A stretch of 64,000 nt of DNA from Dactylonectria macrodidyma (taxonomy: Eukaryota; Ascomycota; Sordariomycetes; Hypocreales; Nectriaceae). The notes under the pieces were generated by a model, which did no database searches, was not told where the DNA came from, and worked only from the letters and a program-made list of their open reading frames with translations. Where the stretch lies: assembly GCA_020744425.1 (NCBI GenBank), contig JAGMUV010000007.1, positions 620,001 to 684,000 of the forward strand, read 5' to 3'. The stretch's first letter is position 1. Each line of letters begins with the position of its first letter. The position numbers and the translations under genes were made by a program. Below, piece by piece: positions 12,220 through 23,271 of this stretch.

Positions 12220-14632
12220 ATGTCTGCTGCTACCGAGGAGTCTGGGCACGCCGGTCCCGTTAGCCGGCTGGCTTGTACGCCATGTAGGTCTCGGAAGGTA
12301 TGTACCGACCCAGTGCTCAGTCCAAGTTGCTTGAAGCCGCTCTATTGACCTCACTAATAGGTCAAATGTGACCACGAAGCACCTCTTTGCGGTAATTGTT
12401 TCAGGAATGGCCGCGATTGTGTGTGGCCACAGCGAAGGCCAAACACTAGCCGACGCACCCAATCGTAAGTTGAGTCATGCTTAAGACCTAGCGTAAGCTG
12501 TGACCTGGCTGGCTAGTTGTGATCGCTAATCGAGTACTTTAGTACATACAAAGACTTGACAAGACGGCTAGCCCAGATGGAAAATCTCGTCCAAGAGATC
12601 TCACATCGCTTTGGCTCACAGCACTCTCCCCAGAGCCTTACCAAGTTTAGTTCTCATGGTGATTCAGACTCACTTTCTGTCACACACCCGGCCACAAGAG
12701 AGCCGGGACCGTCTGCGACAGGAGGGCTGGATACTGTCTTTCCTGGTTCCATGACACAAGCAAGCGCCGGATCAGAAGGTCTTTTTTTTTCTTCAAGTTC
12801 ATTCATCGGGCTCCTATTATTTCAAAATGCAAAAACTAATGCAGTCGGCTTAAACCCGATACAGGTGCCTGCTCAATGTTCTCATCGAAAGGCATGCGCA
12901 AGATCAATAGTTTGGTCGGGGATGAGAGCTTCACGAACCTTTTGACACGACTAAAGACACAACCGTTTCATCAGACGAGAGACATTTTTGGGCTTGACCC
13001 GGATTACTCTATGCCTCCTATGGAGGCTGTGTCATCATGTGTAGACGGTGGGTTATTGATGTAAGGATGCCGCTGTCCAAGCTGACGTGGGCGACATAGA
13101 CTATCTCAAAACACTGAATCACGACGTACAGCTCTTCCAAGAGGATGAAGTCCGCTTTCTGCTGCAGAGTTACTTCCAGCACGGCGAAGGCCTCCAGCCA
13201 GGTTCCCTCATGGCTCTTTACATGATCATGGCGCACGCTACCAAGAAATTAAAATTTACTGAGAGGCCAGAAGAGTACGAGCGGTTCTTAGCTATGGCCA
13301 TGAAACAGATCCCGGCTGTTCTTCTCAAGGTGCCAACCCCACTTGAGATTGGGGCGCTTCTGTCAATGGTAGGTTTGGTGGGCTCAATCAAACGGCGAGC
13401 TTGACTGAGACAACCACTCTAGGTTCTTTACTTTGTCTTCATTGGCGAAAACCAGACTGCCATAACCCTATTAGGCCTTGTTGTTCAGCCAATACTTCTC
13501 GCGGGGTATCATTGCAGTGGGCCAGGTCAAAACCTTAGCCAGGCTGAGGCACTCCACCGTCGCCGGCTCTTCTGGCAAGCCTACATCATCGATCACGATC
13601 TCATGCTTCGAATTAGAAAGCCACCGCTGATATCTGACGAATTCCTCGTCGGCCTTCCTGATGAGCACCCGTCTGATGGATACGGTGTATTCTATTCCAC
13701 GACCAACGTTTCGTTCAACTACTTCTATCAGCAGGTGCGCCTTGCCAAAATTCAGGGCAGGATTTACACATTGCTCTGCAACAACGCAGCATCAATTTCT
13801 CCATCTCTGCTCGAGTCTCGGATTAGCGAACTAGACAGGGAACTGGAGAAATGGCGCGAGAGTATCCCTGAGCTCATCAGGCCTGAAGCTGGCATAACGG
13901 ACTTCGACTATCATCGACTGATGTGTTTGACAACCCTACACTTTACCTACTTCCAACTAATCGCTGCTATTCACTGTGCTGCTTTCCGAATCGCCACCAT
14001 TCAAGACGAGGAAGGAAGCGGCAGCGTTCTTCCCAGTGTTGCACTCTGTGTAGGCGCATCTAGAGCCGCCCTTTCTCTTCTTACTTACCATGAGGCACCT
14101 CATCCCTTTGCCATGTGAGTGTGCTGTGATAGCCTTTACCGTATAATGGAAAAGATGGCGACTAACTGATAAATTTGCCCGGTTTAGTTACCTGCTGTAC
14201 CAAGTCTCGTGGAGTGTTGATATCTTATTCATCAGCATCCTCCAGAACCGAGATTCTTCCCGTTCTTTCCGTGACCTCTGTTTGATTCAAAGCATCGTGT
14301 CATTTTTCGAAAGGTACGACCCCAACTATCTCAACATGTTCTCGTATCATTTCATAAAAGGCCTAGAGGAAATCGCCTCGCGAGTCGTGAGACCCCAGTC
14401 ACTCGTGGATCAGTTTTCGACGTCATTTGCGCTGGGTAGCCTCGAACCGCAGATGTCAATGCAGGGTTCAGGGCAAATGCAACCCGCTCAGGTGGCTCCT
14501 GAAAGCCTTGCACTCGGACCAGATGACAGCCTTTGGCCTTTGGAGAATACGAGTTCCTGGTTCCCAAATCTTCCTGTGGGCTACGTGCAGCTTGATTTTG
14601 GATCTGAGTTCTGGGAGGAGATGGAGTGGTAG
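12220..14632 (+). CDS. Zn2Cys6 transcription factor (Fungal_trans type)
   Basis: Predicted 668-aa nuclear regulator. Exons: 12220-12297, 12361-12464, 12543-12778, 12865-13047, 13100-13368, 13423-14114, 14188-14632. All junctions are in phase; the 12779-12864 intron is the least certain. The zinc cluster spans residues 19-46 with spacing C-x2-C-x6-C-x6-C-x2-C-x6-C and is split by the first intron, a common position in this family. A short LTRRLAQMENLVQEI helix follows, as in dimerising members. The central part matches the fungal-specific regulatory domain (DDYLKTLNHDVQLF, ALHRRRLFWQAYIID, RKPPLISDEF). The C-terminus is acidic and aromatic, ending FGSEFWEEMEW, which could serve as an activation region. 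Regulated genes are unknown. Confidence 0.88.
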
Positions 14633-15848
14633 GGTCACAGCCATCGCAATCAAGTTGTCAACAACTCTCGAGAATTCTATATCCAGCGTCTTGAGGTTAA
14701 CGTAGTACTGTACATGACGGAGATAATGTGTCTATGACAGGTTTTTTCCCCCTCTTTTTTCTTTCGTAGATGAAGCGGAATACACGAAGACGCAAAATTA
14801 CCGTAAACGAAGCATATAGCAAGTGGTGATCCCTGCAAGGGTCCGGATGGAAACAAATGTGCGAAGACCGAATCGTGCATGAGACTATGCCCTTTTCCGG
14901 GATGAGCGGTTGATCATTAGGCCGTAATTGGTTCCTCGCCTAGTCAACCGGAACTTGAGCCGGAGGCTGCAACACTATACATACTAGAGGAAGCTAATAA
15001 GTATCGGGCATCTCCACGAGTGGAAATATAGGTAGGATCTTCATGGCATCGCAGCGGACATGCAGCTGACGGGTAATCTTGAAAATACTGAAAACTGAGT
15101 CTGAATGCATATACCAAGTACGAATCACGCAGTTGACCATGCATTTCAAACCATTGATACTAGGATTTAGTGTCCCTTCATCAGTCCCCGGCTTCTGTAA
15201 GCGCTGCTGTGCTTAACTACAACGGGACGTCCTTCTTTCTGGGCTTACGCTTTCCCTCGTCATCTTTCATCTATATCCTTTCGTCGCTATGAGTGGCTGT
15301 TGCCCATGTGATGTGACGTCATCACCCGCACCCTCTCAGATGATCCAGTGGCTCAAGTGAGTCCTTATGCATCTCAGTGACCCGTCGCTCCACTGCTCTT
15401 CAAGGCCTTGTGTCATTGTCTCGGTTGAAAATGGATTCCAGGCTCCGTCTGCTCCTACACCTGGGTCGTCCCTGAGGCGCTACTGACTGTGAAGGGTACT
15501 CCTAGACCTACACCAACACCACCAATACCGGCAATAGGGTACTGTCGGTGGCTATAACACATGGCAGATTTCAACAGGCACCCAACCATTTCTGCGGCCA
15601 GTATGGAACCACTCTTTGTAGGGCCGGCCCATCAACTAAGAACATGGTGTAATTATCTCAAAGCGGGCACTCTCGACGAGGTCCTCCCTCGGCCCGTCTT
15701 ACTCATGTGTTGGTCCAATGTTGGTACGTACATGAATCACTTGTCTCTCTGTTGACGAAATGTCAATCCAATTTCCAAGGTAGGTATGAATAGCACAGCA
15801 ACCTTGATACCGGTCACACGATCTAAAAAAAAATAGAACTCAGGAATA
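14633..15848. other. Intergenic, no gene seen
   Basis: 1.2 kb between the 3' ends of two convergent genes. Several short open frames overlap on both strands, none with recognisable protein features or plausible splice extensions. No RNA gene or repeat identified. Confidence 0.55.
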
Positions 15849-16514
15849 CTACAAATACTTGAAATCGAGCCCCTCAGCTTCTATTGCCTTCTTGACCCCT
15901 TCAACTGACTCCATTTGACGGACAAAGCGATAATAATTCGCGTATTCTGCCTTCAAGTCGATACCCGCGGCCTCCGCCCAACGGGAGAAGATGTACACAT
16001 AAAAGTCCGCAGCCGTCAAGTCGTCTCCAACCAGGAAATGCGTATCTTTAGCTTTTCCGTCGATCCTGGCGAAGCATTCGCGGACGAATGCCTTGCCCTT
16101 TGCTTGGATCAAGTCGAGGACGGCAGGATCGTCGCTGAACCGAGCGGGACGGAGGACCATGCCGAATCCGAGGGCGTGTAGACTGCCAGAAAGCCAGTTG
16201 AGCCATTCAGAAACTCGGGCGCGACCCAGTCCGTCATCGCTGAATAGTCTTCTTTCTGGGGCGACAGACGATAAGTAGTTGAGGATAGCTGGCAGTTCTG
16301 TGATGACCTCGCCGTCGACGTCCAGAGCAGGGACATATCCCTTGTGGTGTACTCTCAGATACTCTGCGTGGGAGATGGTCCCATCTACAGACTCAACCCC
16401 ATCGGGACCAAACTTCATTTCCACCGTCGAGAAAGGGATGCCGAAGTGGAGGAGAATGGCATGAGCTACGAAGGCGCAAGATCCGTTGACTCTGTATAGG
16501 ATTAAGTTCGGCAT
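15849..16514 (-). CDS. Glutathione S-transferase-like protein
   Basis: Single-exon 221-aa cytosolic GST-fold protein, the normal length for the family. The Met at 16514 is preferred over one six codons upstream because MPNLILYRV starts the first beta strand directly. Thioredoxin-like domain: NGSCAFVAHAIL (active-site helix region), GYVPALDVDG (cis-proline) and TELPAILNYLS (glutathione-contacting motif). The C-terminal helical domain contains FLVGDDLTAADFYVYI, the usual N-capping and hydrophobic-staple region. Expected role: glutathione conjugation or reduction in detoxification; substrate unknown. It lies between two regulators, head-to-tail with neither. Confidence 0.88.
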   Translation of the reverse strand: MPNLILYRVNGSCAFVAHAILLHFGIPFSTVEMKFGPDGVESVDGTISHAEYLRVHHKGYVPALDVDGEVITELPAILNYLSSVAPERRLFSDDGLGRARVSEWLNWLSGSLHALGFGMVLRPARFSDDPAVLDLIQAKGKAFVRECFARIDGKAKDTHFLVGDDLTAADFYVYIFSRWAEAAGIDLKAEYANYYRFVRQMESVEGVKKAIEAEGLDFKYL

Positions 16515-16914
16515 TGTTGGTTGCAGTTGCAAGTCGATCTTGAACTAGGTGAGTAGTGTTAATCAACAATTGAAATTCGAAATTGTCAAAAGAAAAAGAC
16601 GCGAGTTCTTTTAAGCTAGATAGTTGTGTGGTGCTTACGGCCAAGAGGTGGGATGAAACATCCCGACATGATTTAGCTCTCTACATACCTAAGCAAACTA
16701 ATTACGTTAGTGGAAGATCTTCTGCGGTCGGGGGAATGCACGTCCCGAATGCAAGATGATTTCAAAGCCTCTGCTTGGCGCAGCCAATTTAGTGGAACCG
16801 AGGCCACCTATCCAAAGAGAACATCTGTCCTAAACGAAATCCCAACAACACCCCATGGTCCGTATTAAGAAACATGTTTTACGAGCAGCAAAGCTCCAAC
16901 CAGGGAATTCCAAT
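16515..16914. other. Intergenic, no gene seen
   Basis: A 400-bp gap holding the GST upstream region and the 3' end of the next minus-strand gene. No coding or repeat signal. Confidence 0.5.
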
Positions 16915-19348
16915 TTACATCTTCTGCGAAGCCCGAAGCATAGGGGCAACTAAGTCACCGAGTTCCCATCTGCGGTTTCCCTGCGGCAGAGCAGATGCGA
17001 ATTGAGCCATCCACCCATCAGCCACGCATCTGCAAAATGCTATGCCATGCACTCCAGCAGTGCCGCCCGAATGAATCCAGTTCTCCAGCCGCGTCGTGCT
17101 CTGCAAGTCCGGAGGATCAACGCCAATGTTAATGTGATCTAGGCTCGGGATGCAGCTACAAGCTGCTTCAGCGTACGTAATCCATGCCCAGACGACCAAG
17201 GCGCTCATGGCAATGGCAAGATGGGCTGTGGGATCAATGTTCAGAGCCGGAGGTCCTTTTCCGTCGGAACCAACTTCGCGCAGCCGGAGGACCCCGATGG
17301 CGTGGAGCAAGGCTCTCCTACTCTCTGCTGTGACTGCCCATTCGTGGAGTTGAGCTTGGTAGTTTTGGATCCTCGGGGGTACCGTGAGTTCGTTGTTCGT
17401 TGGCGTATCCAGATACATCGCAACAGCATTGATCGTTCGTATGTCGGCATAAAGTTGCATGCCTTGCATATGATACACCATCAATGAATCCGCTAGGAGC
17501 CGTTTGATATGTACGCTTGCAGCATGTCTTTCCTGTGCAGGGTCCTCGTCAAACCTTCCCAGGTACGCAACGAATGGAAGGCCTGCCGTTTCGCCAGCGA
17601 GGAAACTTTGACTACATTGGAGAGATATCCTCTCCATTTCAGCCTTCCACGTTTCAAGGTGCCACGCCAAAGACCTCAACGACTCGAGTCCAACCTTTCC
17701 CGTGCGGCGAGTGATCTGTAAATGGTTCCATATTCCGGGTAGCAGACCGCAGAGAGCGAGGTGCACATCTTCGACGAGTAAAAGCGATCTCGCCCGCGAG
17801 TTCGGATTGTTCGTGATTTCTGACAGCTTATAGCTCGTGCGGTCAGCTGGCTCTTGGGCCAGACGTTTGAAAAAGACATCCAGTCCATAGGCATTCCAGA
17901 GCGCAAAGGTTGATGGGAGAGCGACGTCTAGCTCTTCCCGGTGGATTGTCGGGGGCTGCCACCGGGCGATTGCTAAATATGCATCAATCTTGTACAGTGA
18001 TACAATTGTTCTTAAGTATCACGTCAGTTTTCCTAGTTGTTCAAATGCGGTCCCAAAGACATGTCTCACCTCTTCCAGCGTTCGCGAATTGATTGCACCC
18101 AGGGCAAAAATGTTCCTGGGAAATGGACTCGTTGTTGATAACCAGAACTTGAACAAACAAAAAATTCGATTTCCCGTAGTACCGAAACCAGGATGCCTTT
18201 GAGCAAGACTGCTCTCGCTACCACCTTCTCACCCTAGAACAGCTAGGTTAGGTAACGAAATTATAGGTAGAGCTGCGTCATACATACTCCGTGATAAAAG
18301 GCAAAGATGATATTTAAAACCACAGCTTGGTATAGTTCTGTTTGCCACGGCCTCTCATCCAAGTTGCGAGGTGCGGGTTGTGACTATAAAGCGGTGAGTC
18401 ATTGTCAAAATAAAGCATTGCTAGATACCCACCAGCTCCTCGAAGAACTTGTCCATCAAATTTCTATGAAGTTCTAGTGCAGCGTCCTCGGTGGCGTTGG
18501 GGTTCTTCAGCCATGAGCCGATCATCGACACAGTAGCAATGATGCCGAGTGGAGGCGTCGATGAGTCGAATGTGGGAGCATGAATAATAGGCCAGCTCTC
18601 GTGGAAATGGCCCAGATATTCATCTACGCTCGTTTCAAACCATTCTTTATCCTCTTCGGGAAGTCGCAACGGGTCTTCCAAAGACGTGGTTGGCATCGAG
18701 AGGATAGTGGCGAAGCGAGATAGTCCAATAGCTGCAGGAGTCTCTCCAAGAGCATGTTGCGAATCAAGGCTCAGTCCTCCCACTGGAACAGCTGCGGGAG
18801 AATTATCTCTGATTTCTCGTTCGGCTGTTGAAGGTCTTGAGAAGACAGCGGAATCTGTGACGGATTGGGAATCACTCTTAGACCCCGGGGGACTTCCGGA
18901 AGCTCGGCCGTTTGCGGAGACAAGCTTGTATGTGCAGCTAATGCCTCGTTTAGAGCAAAGAGAACACTGAGTGCCTCCGTCGCATTTTGTCTTGTTTGCG
19001 TGACATGCATCGCATGCCCTTCCTCGTCGGGAATCGGGCGCTGTCGTCAAGTCATGGCGTGTGAGATGGCGTCGAAGCAGGTCACTGATGGTACAAGGGT
19101 CAGCATGAGACAGTGCATATTCCGGATTGGGAGACTGACTTGCGAGTAAAGGACCGCTGGCAGATGGTGCAAATAAAAGTTCGTTCGCCGTGGGTGGCTT
19201 GATGCCGCCTGAGGTGCTCCTTTCTGATGAAAGCCTTCCCACAATGGCATACATGTCTGCTACTGGGTTGATCTCCAGTGGCCGTGCTGCGATGTCGAGA
19301 TTGATTAGACAATGCCCCGAATTTCCACGTCGGTAATCCCACTTTCAT
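16915..19348 (-). CDS. Transcription factor with C2H2 fingers and Zn2Cys6 cluster
   Basis: Predicted 738-aa regulator carrying two kinds of DNA-binding domain. Exons in order: 19348-19140, 19084-18433, 18383-18288, 18233-18070, 18010-16915; introns 49-59 bp, all in phase. Two C2H2 fingers lie at residues about 34-53 (first finger with an unusual C-x-C pair, CHCGKAFIRKEHLRRH) and 60-80 (CTICQRSFTRNDLLRRH); the intron falls within the second finger. A Zn2Cys6 cluster follows at 94-120 (CDACHANKTKCDGGTQCSLC). The remainder is the fungal-specific regulatory domain (RWKRT..LYKIDAYLAIARWQPPT, ALPSTFALWNAY). The start at 19348 is the first in-frame Met; an upstream non-coding or spliced leader is possible. 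Confidence 0.85.
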
Positions 19349-19429
19349 GTTGCCAGCCTGACAGGCGACGACGACAGTGGGTTCTGGGGGACATTGGGGC
19401 TAACCTGTGGGCAAATGGATCCCTTCCCG

Positions 19430-19900
19430 CTCCCGTAGCCGGGTGGGATAGATCGTGGGATAGATCTTGAGATCGATCGGTTCCAGAAGGCATCGCGATT
19501 ACTGGATTGAGAGGATCGGTATCCCAAGGTTCCTTCGGAGGAAGCTTACTCAGAGGAATTTGAGATTGGGAGGAGATTACCAGACGGTGAAGGGGTATCC
19601 CGTGTGGAATCAAGAAAGAGTAGTGGGATGATCAAGGCCGGACTCTCAGATAACAGGCCAGGAGCTTCAGTAGCCAGAGACTAGAGTTCGTAATCGCAGT
19701 TGTGGTTGAGCGAGGACCGGCGGAGGTGTGGGATAAATGGGATGTCGGGACTCAAGTGGGATAAGCCGAGTGGGATAACTCGGGATCCACGATGGACAGA
19801 TTCAGATACGACTAGAGTGACTAATCACCAAACGCAGTTAGCTCGACGTGTCTCGCATCCCACTTGGTCATCCCGTTCGGCATCCCGCTCGGCATCCCAC
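19430..19900. promoter_or_regulatory. Array of CATCCC / GGGATR motifs in a divergent promoter
   Basis: Between the dual-domain regulator and the NmrA-type gene, about a dozen copies of TGGGAT(A/G) or its complement occur, for example at 19444, 19456, 19520, 19596, 19624, 19729, 19738, 19757, 19771, and in the other orientation at 19856, 19869, 19881 and 19893. The last four are spaced 13, 12 and 12 bp. This is far denser than chance for a 6-mer. It could be an array of operator sites for the adjacent regulator or another factor, or a decayed simple repeat. Confidence 0.6.
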
Positions 19901-20022
19901 ATTTTGAACTTCCCATGGAGCTGAAGCTTGGATATTGGTAAACTGAGCTGAGGTGAACTCTGAACGGGTGACATAGCATGACCATCACCTTCTAAACTCA
20001 AATCATGCGACATAGTTAATGA

Positions 20023-20034
20023 TGTGTATATAAC
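20023..20034 (+). promoter_or_regulatory. TATA-like element
   Basis: GTGTATATAAC lies about 150 bp before the start codon of the NmrA-type gene, followed by a C/A-rich leader typical of highly expressed fungal genes. Assignment by sequence only. Confidence 0.4.
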
Positions 20035-20178
20035 TGCCAATCCAAGTCTTCACTGCTCTCAACTCCCAATTCACACTCTCAACTTGAAATCCCGAGACAT
20101 CTACCAATCGCTCACTCGTATCCCAACCACTCAAAATCATCCAAAGACCATCTTAATCACCACACACAACACATCACC

Positions 20179-21078
20179 ATGTCTGCCATCAAGAACGTTG
20201 CCATTGCTGGTGCATCCGGCTCCCTCGGCTCAGTCGTCTTCAAGAAGTTTGTCGAGTCTGGAAAGTTCAACATCCGCGTCCTCAAGCGCGCCGGCTCCGC
20301 CTCTGAGTTCCCCGCGGGTACTGATGTTGTCGAGGTCGACTATTCTTCGCTCGACTCTCTAAAGTCCGCCCTCCAGGGCCAAGACGCCGTCATCTCCACG
20401 CTCACAACCCTGGCAATCGACTCCCAGTTGACCTTTATCGATGCCGCCGTCGCTGCTGGTGTTCAGCGATTCATCCCCTCTGAGTTCGGATCCAACCTCG
20501 ACGTCCCAAGCGTTCGCGCGCTTCCTGTGTTTACCCAAAAGGTCAAGATCCAGGATATCCTCATTGAGAAGGCCAAGTCTACCTCCTTGACCTACACCTT
20601 CGTTTACAATTCCGCCTTCCTCGACTGGGGACTGCAGCACAACTTCATCCTCGACCACTCGCAATCAAAGCCCATCATTATCGACGGTGGAGATGTCGAG
20701 TTTAGCACAACTAGCCTGTCCAGTGTAGCCGATGCTCTCGTCGGTGTGGCCAGCCATCCTGAGGAGACCAAGAATCGCGTCGTATATATCCACGATCTTA
20801 TTACTACCCAGAACAAGCTCCTCGCTCTTGCCAAGCAGGTTGCTCCCGAGCGATCTTGGGCACCCATCCCCGTTGCCCTTGACGACCTCACTGCCAAGGC
20901 TGATGAGAGACTTGCCAAGGGGCTTTACGATATGGAAACATTTGCTCCCTACCTCTTCCGTGCTATTTTCGACCCCAAGAGTGGTGGCAAGTTCGAGAAG
21001 ACCGACAACGAGTTGCTGGGCGTCAAGGGCAAGACCGACCAGGATATTATTGAGATCCTCAAGTCTCTTCTGAAGTAA
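20179..21078 (+). CDS. NmrA / isoflavone-reductase-like NAD(P)-binding protein
   Basis: Intronless 299-aa atypical short-chain dehydrogenase. The glycine motif G-x2-G-x2-G (GASGSLG, residues 11-17) marks the dinucleotide-binding site. Later family signatures are AAVAAGVQRFIPSEFGSN (about 92-109) and VYNSAFLDWGL (about 142-152). Members bind NAD(P)H and act as reductases of phenolic compounds or as redox-sensing regulators such as NmrA; the catalytic Lys seen in phenylcoumaran-benzylic-ether-reductase-type enzymes could be K121 in TQKVKIQ, but this is uncertain. It has a C/A-rich leader and codon use with many C-ending codons. Divergent from the dual-domain regulator, which may control it. Confidence 0.88.
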   Translation: MSAIKNVAIAGASGSLGSVVFKKFVESGKFNIRVLKRAGSASEFPAGTDVVEVDYSSLDSLKSALQGQDAVISTLTTLAIDSQLTFIDAAVAAGVQRFIPSEFGSNLDVPSVRALPVFTQKVKIQDILIEKAKSTSLTYTFVYNSAFLDWGLQHNFILDHSQSKPIIIDGGDVEFSTTSLSSVADALVGVASHPEETKNRVVYIHDLITTQNKLLALAKQVAPERSWAPIPVALDDLTAKADERLAKGLYDMETFAPYLFRAIFDPKSGGKFEKTDNELLGVKGKTDQDIIEILKSLLK

Positions 21079-23271
21079 ATTGACTAGGATAATAGGTAGT
21101 AGTCTACCAAGCTGTATAGATTAGTCACGACCTGAGTTAAATGTTGAACGACTATTAAATCGATTCAATTTGAGACAAACCTATGATATTCTAAACCCTC
21201 TTAAAAAAGCGGATCATAATGCGATAACCTTTAAAACTACAACCTAGACTCTTCTCGTTTCCTATACATAGCAAAATTTCCTCCTTGGTTTTCATTACTG
21301 CGGAGCGTCTTTGATCTCTGCCATGTTGGATACAGTTGTGCGAGCAGCTTCTCCAAGGTTTCAGATCACGATCAACTCCCGACTCAACATAACCAACCCA
21401 GGATCCTTGAATGATAGATATAATTGTATAAGGTGATAAAATAACAACACTTAAAGTAACTCAGTCATCTATTATCTTAACGTCTAGGACTGTAGATATC
21501 AGGAGTTACCTGTACTTGACTTCCTCAGTTGGCGCTAGTGTACCATCATTTTTCTTATGTTTGAGATAGTAGTTCAGATCCCTAGAAGACAACATCTGCG
21601 CGAGAGATGACGTTATGTGAGGTAAATGTCGGCGGGTCTCTTGTCCACAGGCTAGCATGGATATTTCACGTCACGGAACCGGCCATCATTCTCCATGTCT
21701 ACTTAAACGTCTAACACCAAGCTTATCCCCTCTAGCACACACAAATTCTCCTGAGTTGACTTCGTTTCCAGCAGTCGAGGCGAGACCACGAGGCAATCGT
21801 CCTTGAACACTCAACGCATGTAGCCTCACTTTAGCCCAGAGCCCTTCAAATAATCGGAAGAAGCTTGAGAAGCATCTTGGATTCATTTAGATTGAATTTC
21901 TTTGCTGTATTGACCCAGATACGATTTTGGAATTAAGCAACACCCGAAGCTAAGCGAGATGGCATTGCATAGGAAATCTCTTTTTTTTTAAGGAAAATCA
22001 ACCTTCTTACTTGGCTGAAACTACTGGTTGTGTTCTTCAGTCAGTTAATATTGCGTAGAATGATTTCTTGTTGTGTACTCTACATAAACCAGGAAGTCAT
22101 GAATCCCATGTAAGCAATGCAATCATAAGCAAAAGGGATCTCAAGCGAGTTACTCAATAATTCATTCTTCAATCTGGGGTCCGTCCTGTACTTAAGTACT
22201 TACCAGAAAAGATAGATCGTCTATGTATCCGGTATCCGGTACCCACTCACTGCGTGGGAGTCGAAATTAGAAGTTTGCCGAGCCGGTCTCCGGTGATGGC
22301 GTGATCCACCGAGGATGTTTGCACCATCGACATTTCACAACAGAACGGACCCATGTGCACCCGAGTCAAGCCATAACAGGCTCTGAGTGGTCTAATTAAC
22401 AAGGGAAACCCCACAAACAGATGCGGAGTTATCGAGATGTTCTTATCGCATGGCCCGGCGCTCGATTCTTCACGGCAGTTGCTCCGACCGTCTGCATTCT
22501 GGAGTGGGGGTCCTTTGCAGATGAGAAGTCGTTCAAGAGTGTTGTCAATAAGCATTTTGCAGAGTTATCCAGCTATCTTTAACAACTATATTCTTGAGCC
22601 TAGAGGAGGCCCTAGCCATTATCTTTGACCGAGAACTTTCTAAATGCTAGACTAGTCGACGACAAGGACAACGACGAGATTTGCCACAGACACAATCATT
22701 ACCCAATAACAGCTACTCTCTCGAAGGAACGATTAATCAAGCGGCTATACTTACCCAAAAGCGGTGCGCCTAGCTGGGGTTCGCACAGCACAACCCACAT
22801 GTTGGGTCATCGATAGTCCAAATAACACCATCATCCCTGTGCGGGTCCCTTGATCTGACCCCGAGACCGGCAAACAACGACACCAAACAGATGCGACAAT
22901 TCTCCAATTCTCCGAGTCACGCCATTTAGGAAAATGCGGGCATTGACATATCTGCCAGGTGCCTGATTCGACAGTCTCACACATGACGCAATCCGCCATA
23001 GGCCCGCTAGACTCCTCGCCTCGCCAAACGTGGGATCAAACAAAACGAGCTGGATTCCGCTATAACCGACATTGGCTTAACTTATAGACTCGTCCGTCAC
23101 ATTTTTTTGTGCCTGGCCTGTAGATCGCTTCAAAGTGCCTCGTTACGTTTCCTCTCGGTGTACATACAAAGAAAACAAATCACTGTCCTTAACGCCTCAG
23201 TCGACGTCGCCTAAACCACCACCACCCAACCCGACGAAGCCGGAAGCCGAGAAGGGAAAATCTTAGACAAA
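21079..23271. other. Intergenic, no gene seen
   Basis: 2.2 kb without a convincing gene. Short open frames on both strands lack conserved features. No tRNA or 5S rRNA passed inspection. The last 150 bp probably contains the leader of the following reductase gene. Confidence 0.5.

Noticed and set aside
21890..21970. 5S rRNA-like stretch (AAGCAACACCCGAAGC)
   Set aside because: Only a few bases resemble 5S rRNA; the internal control region and pairing arms are missing.
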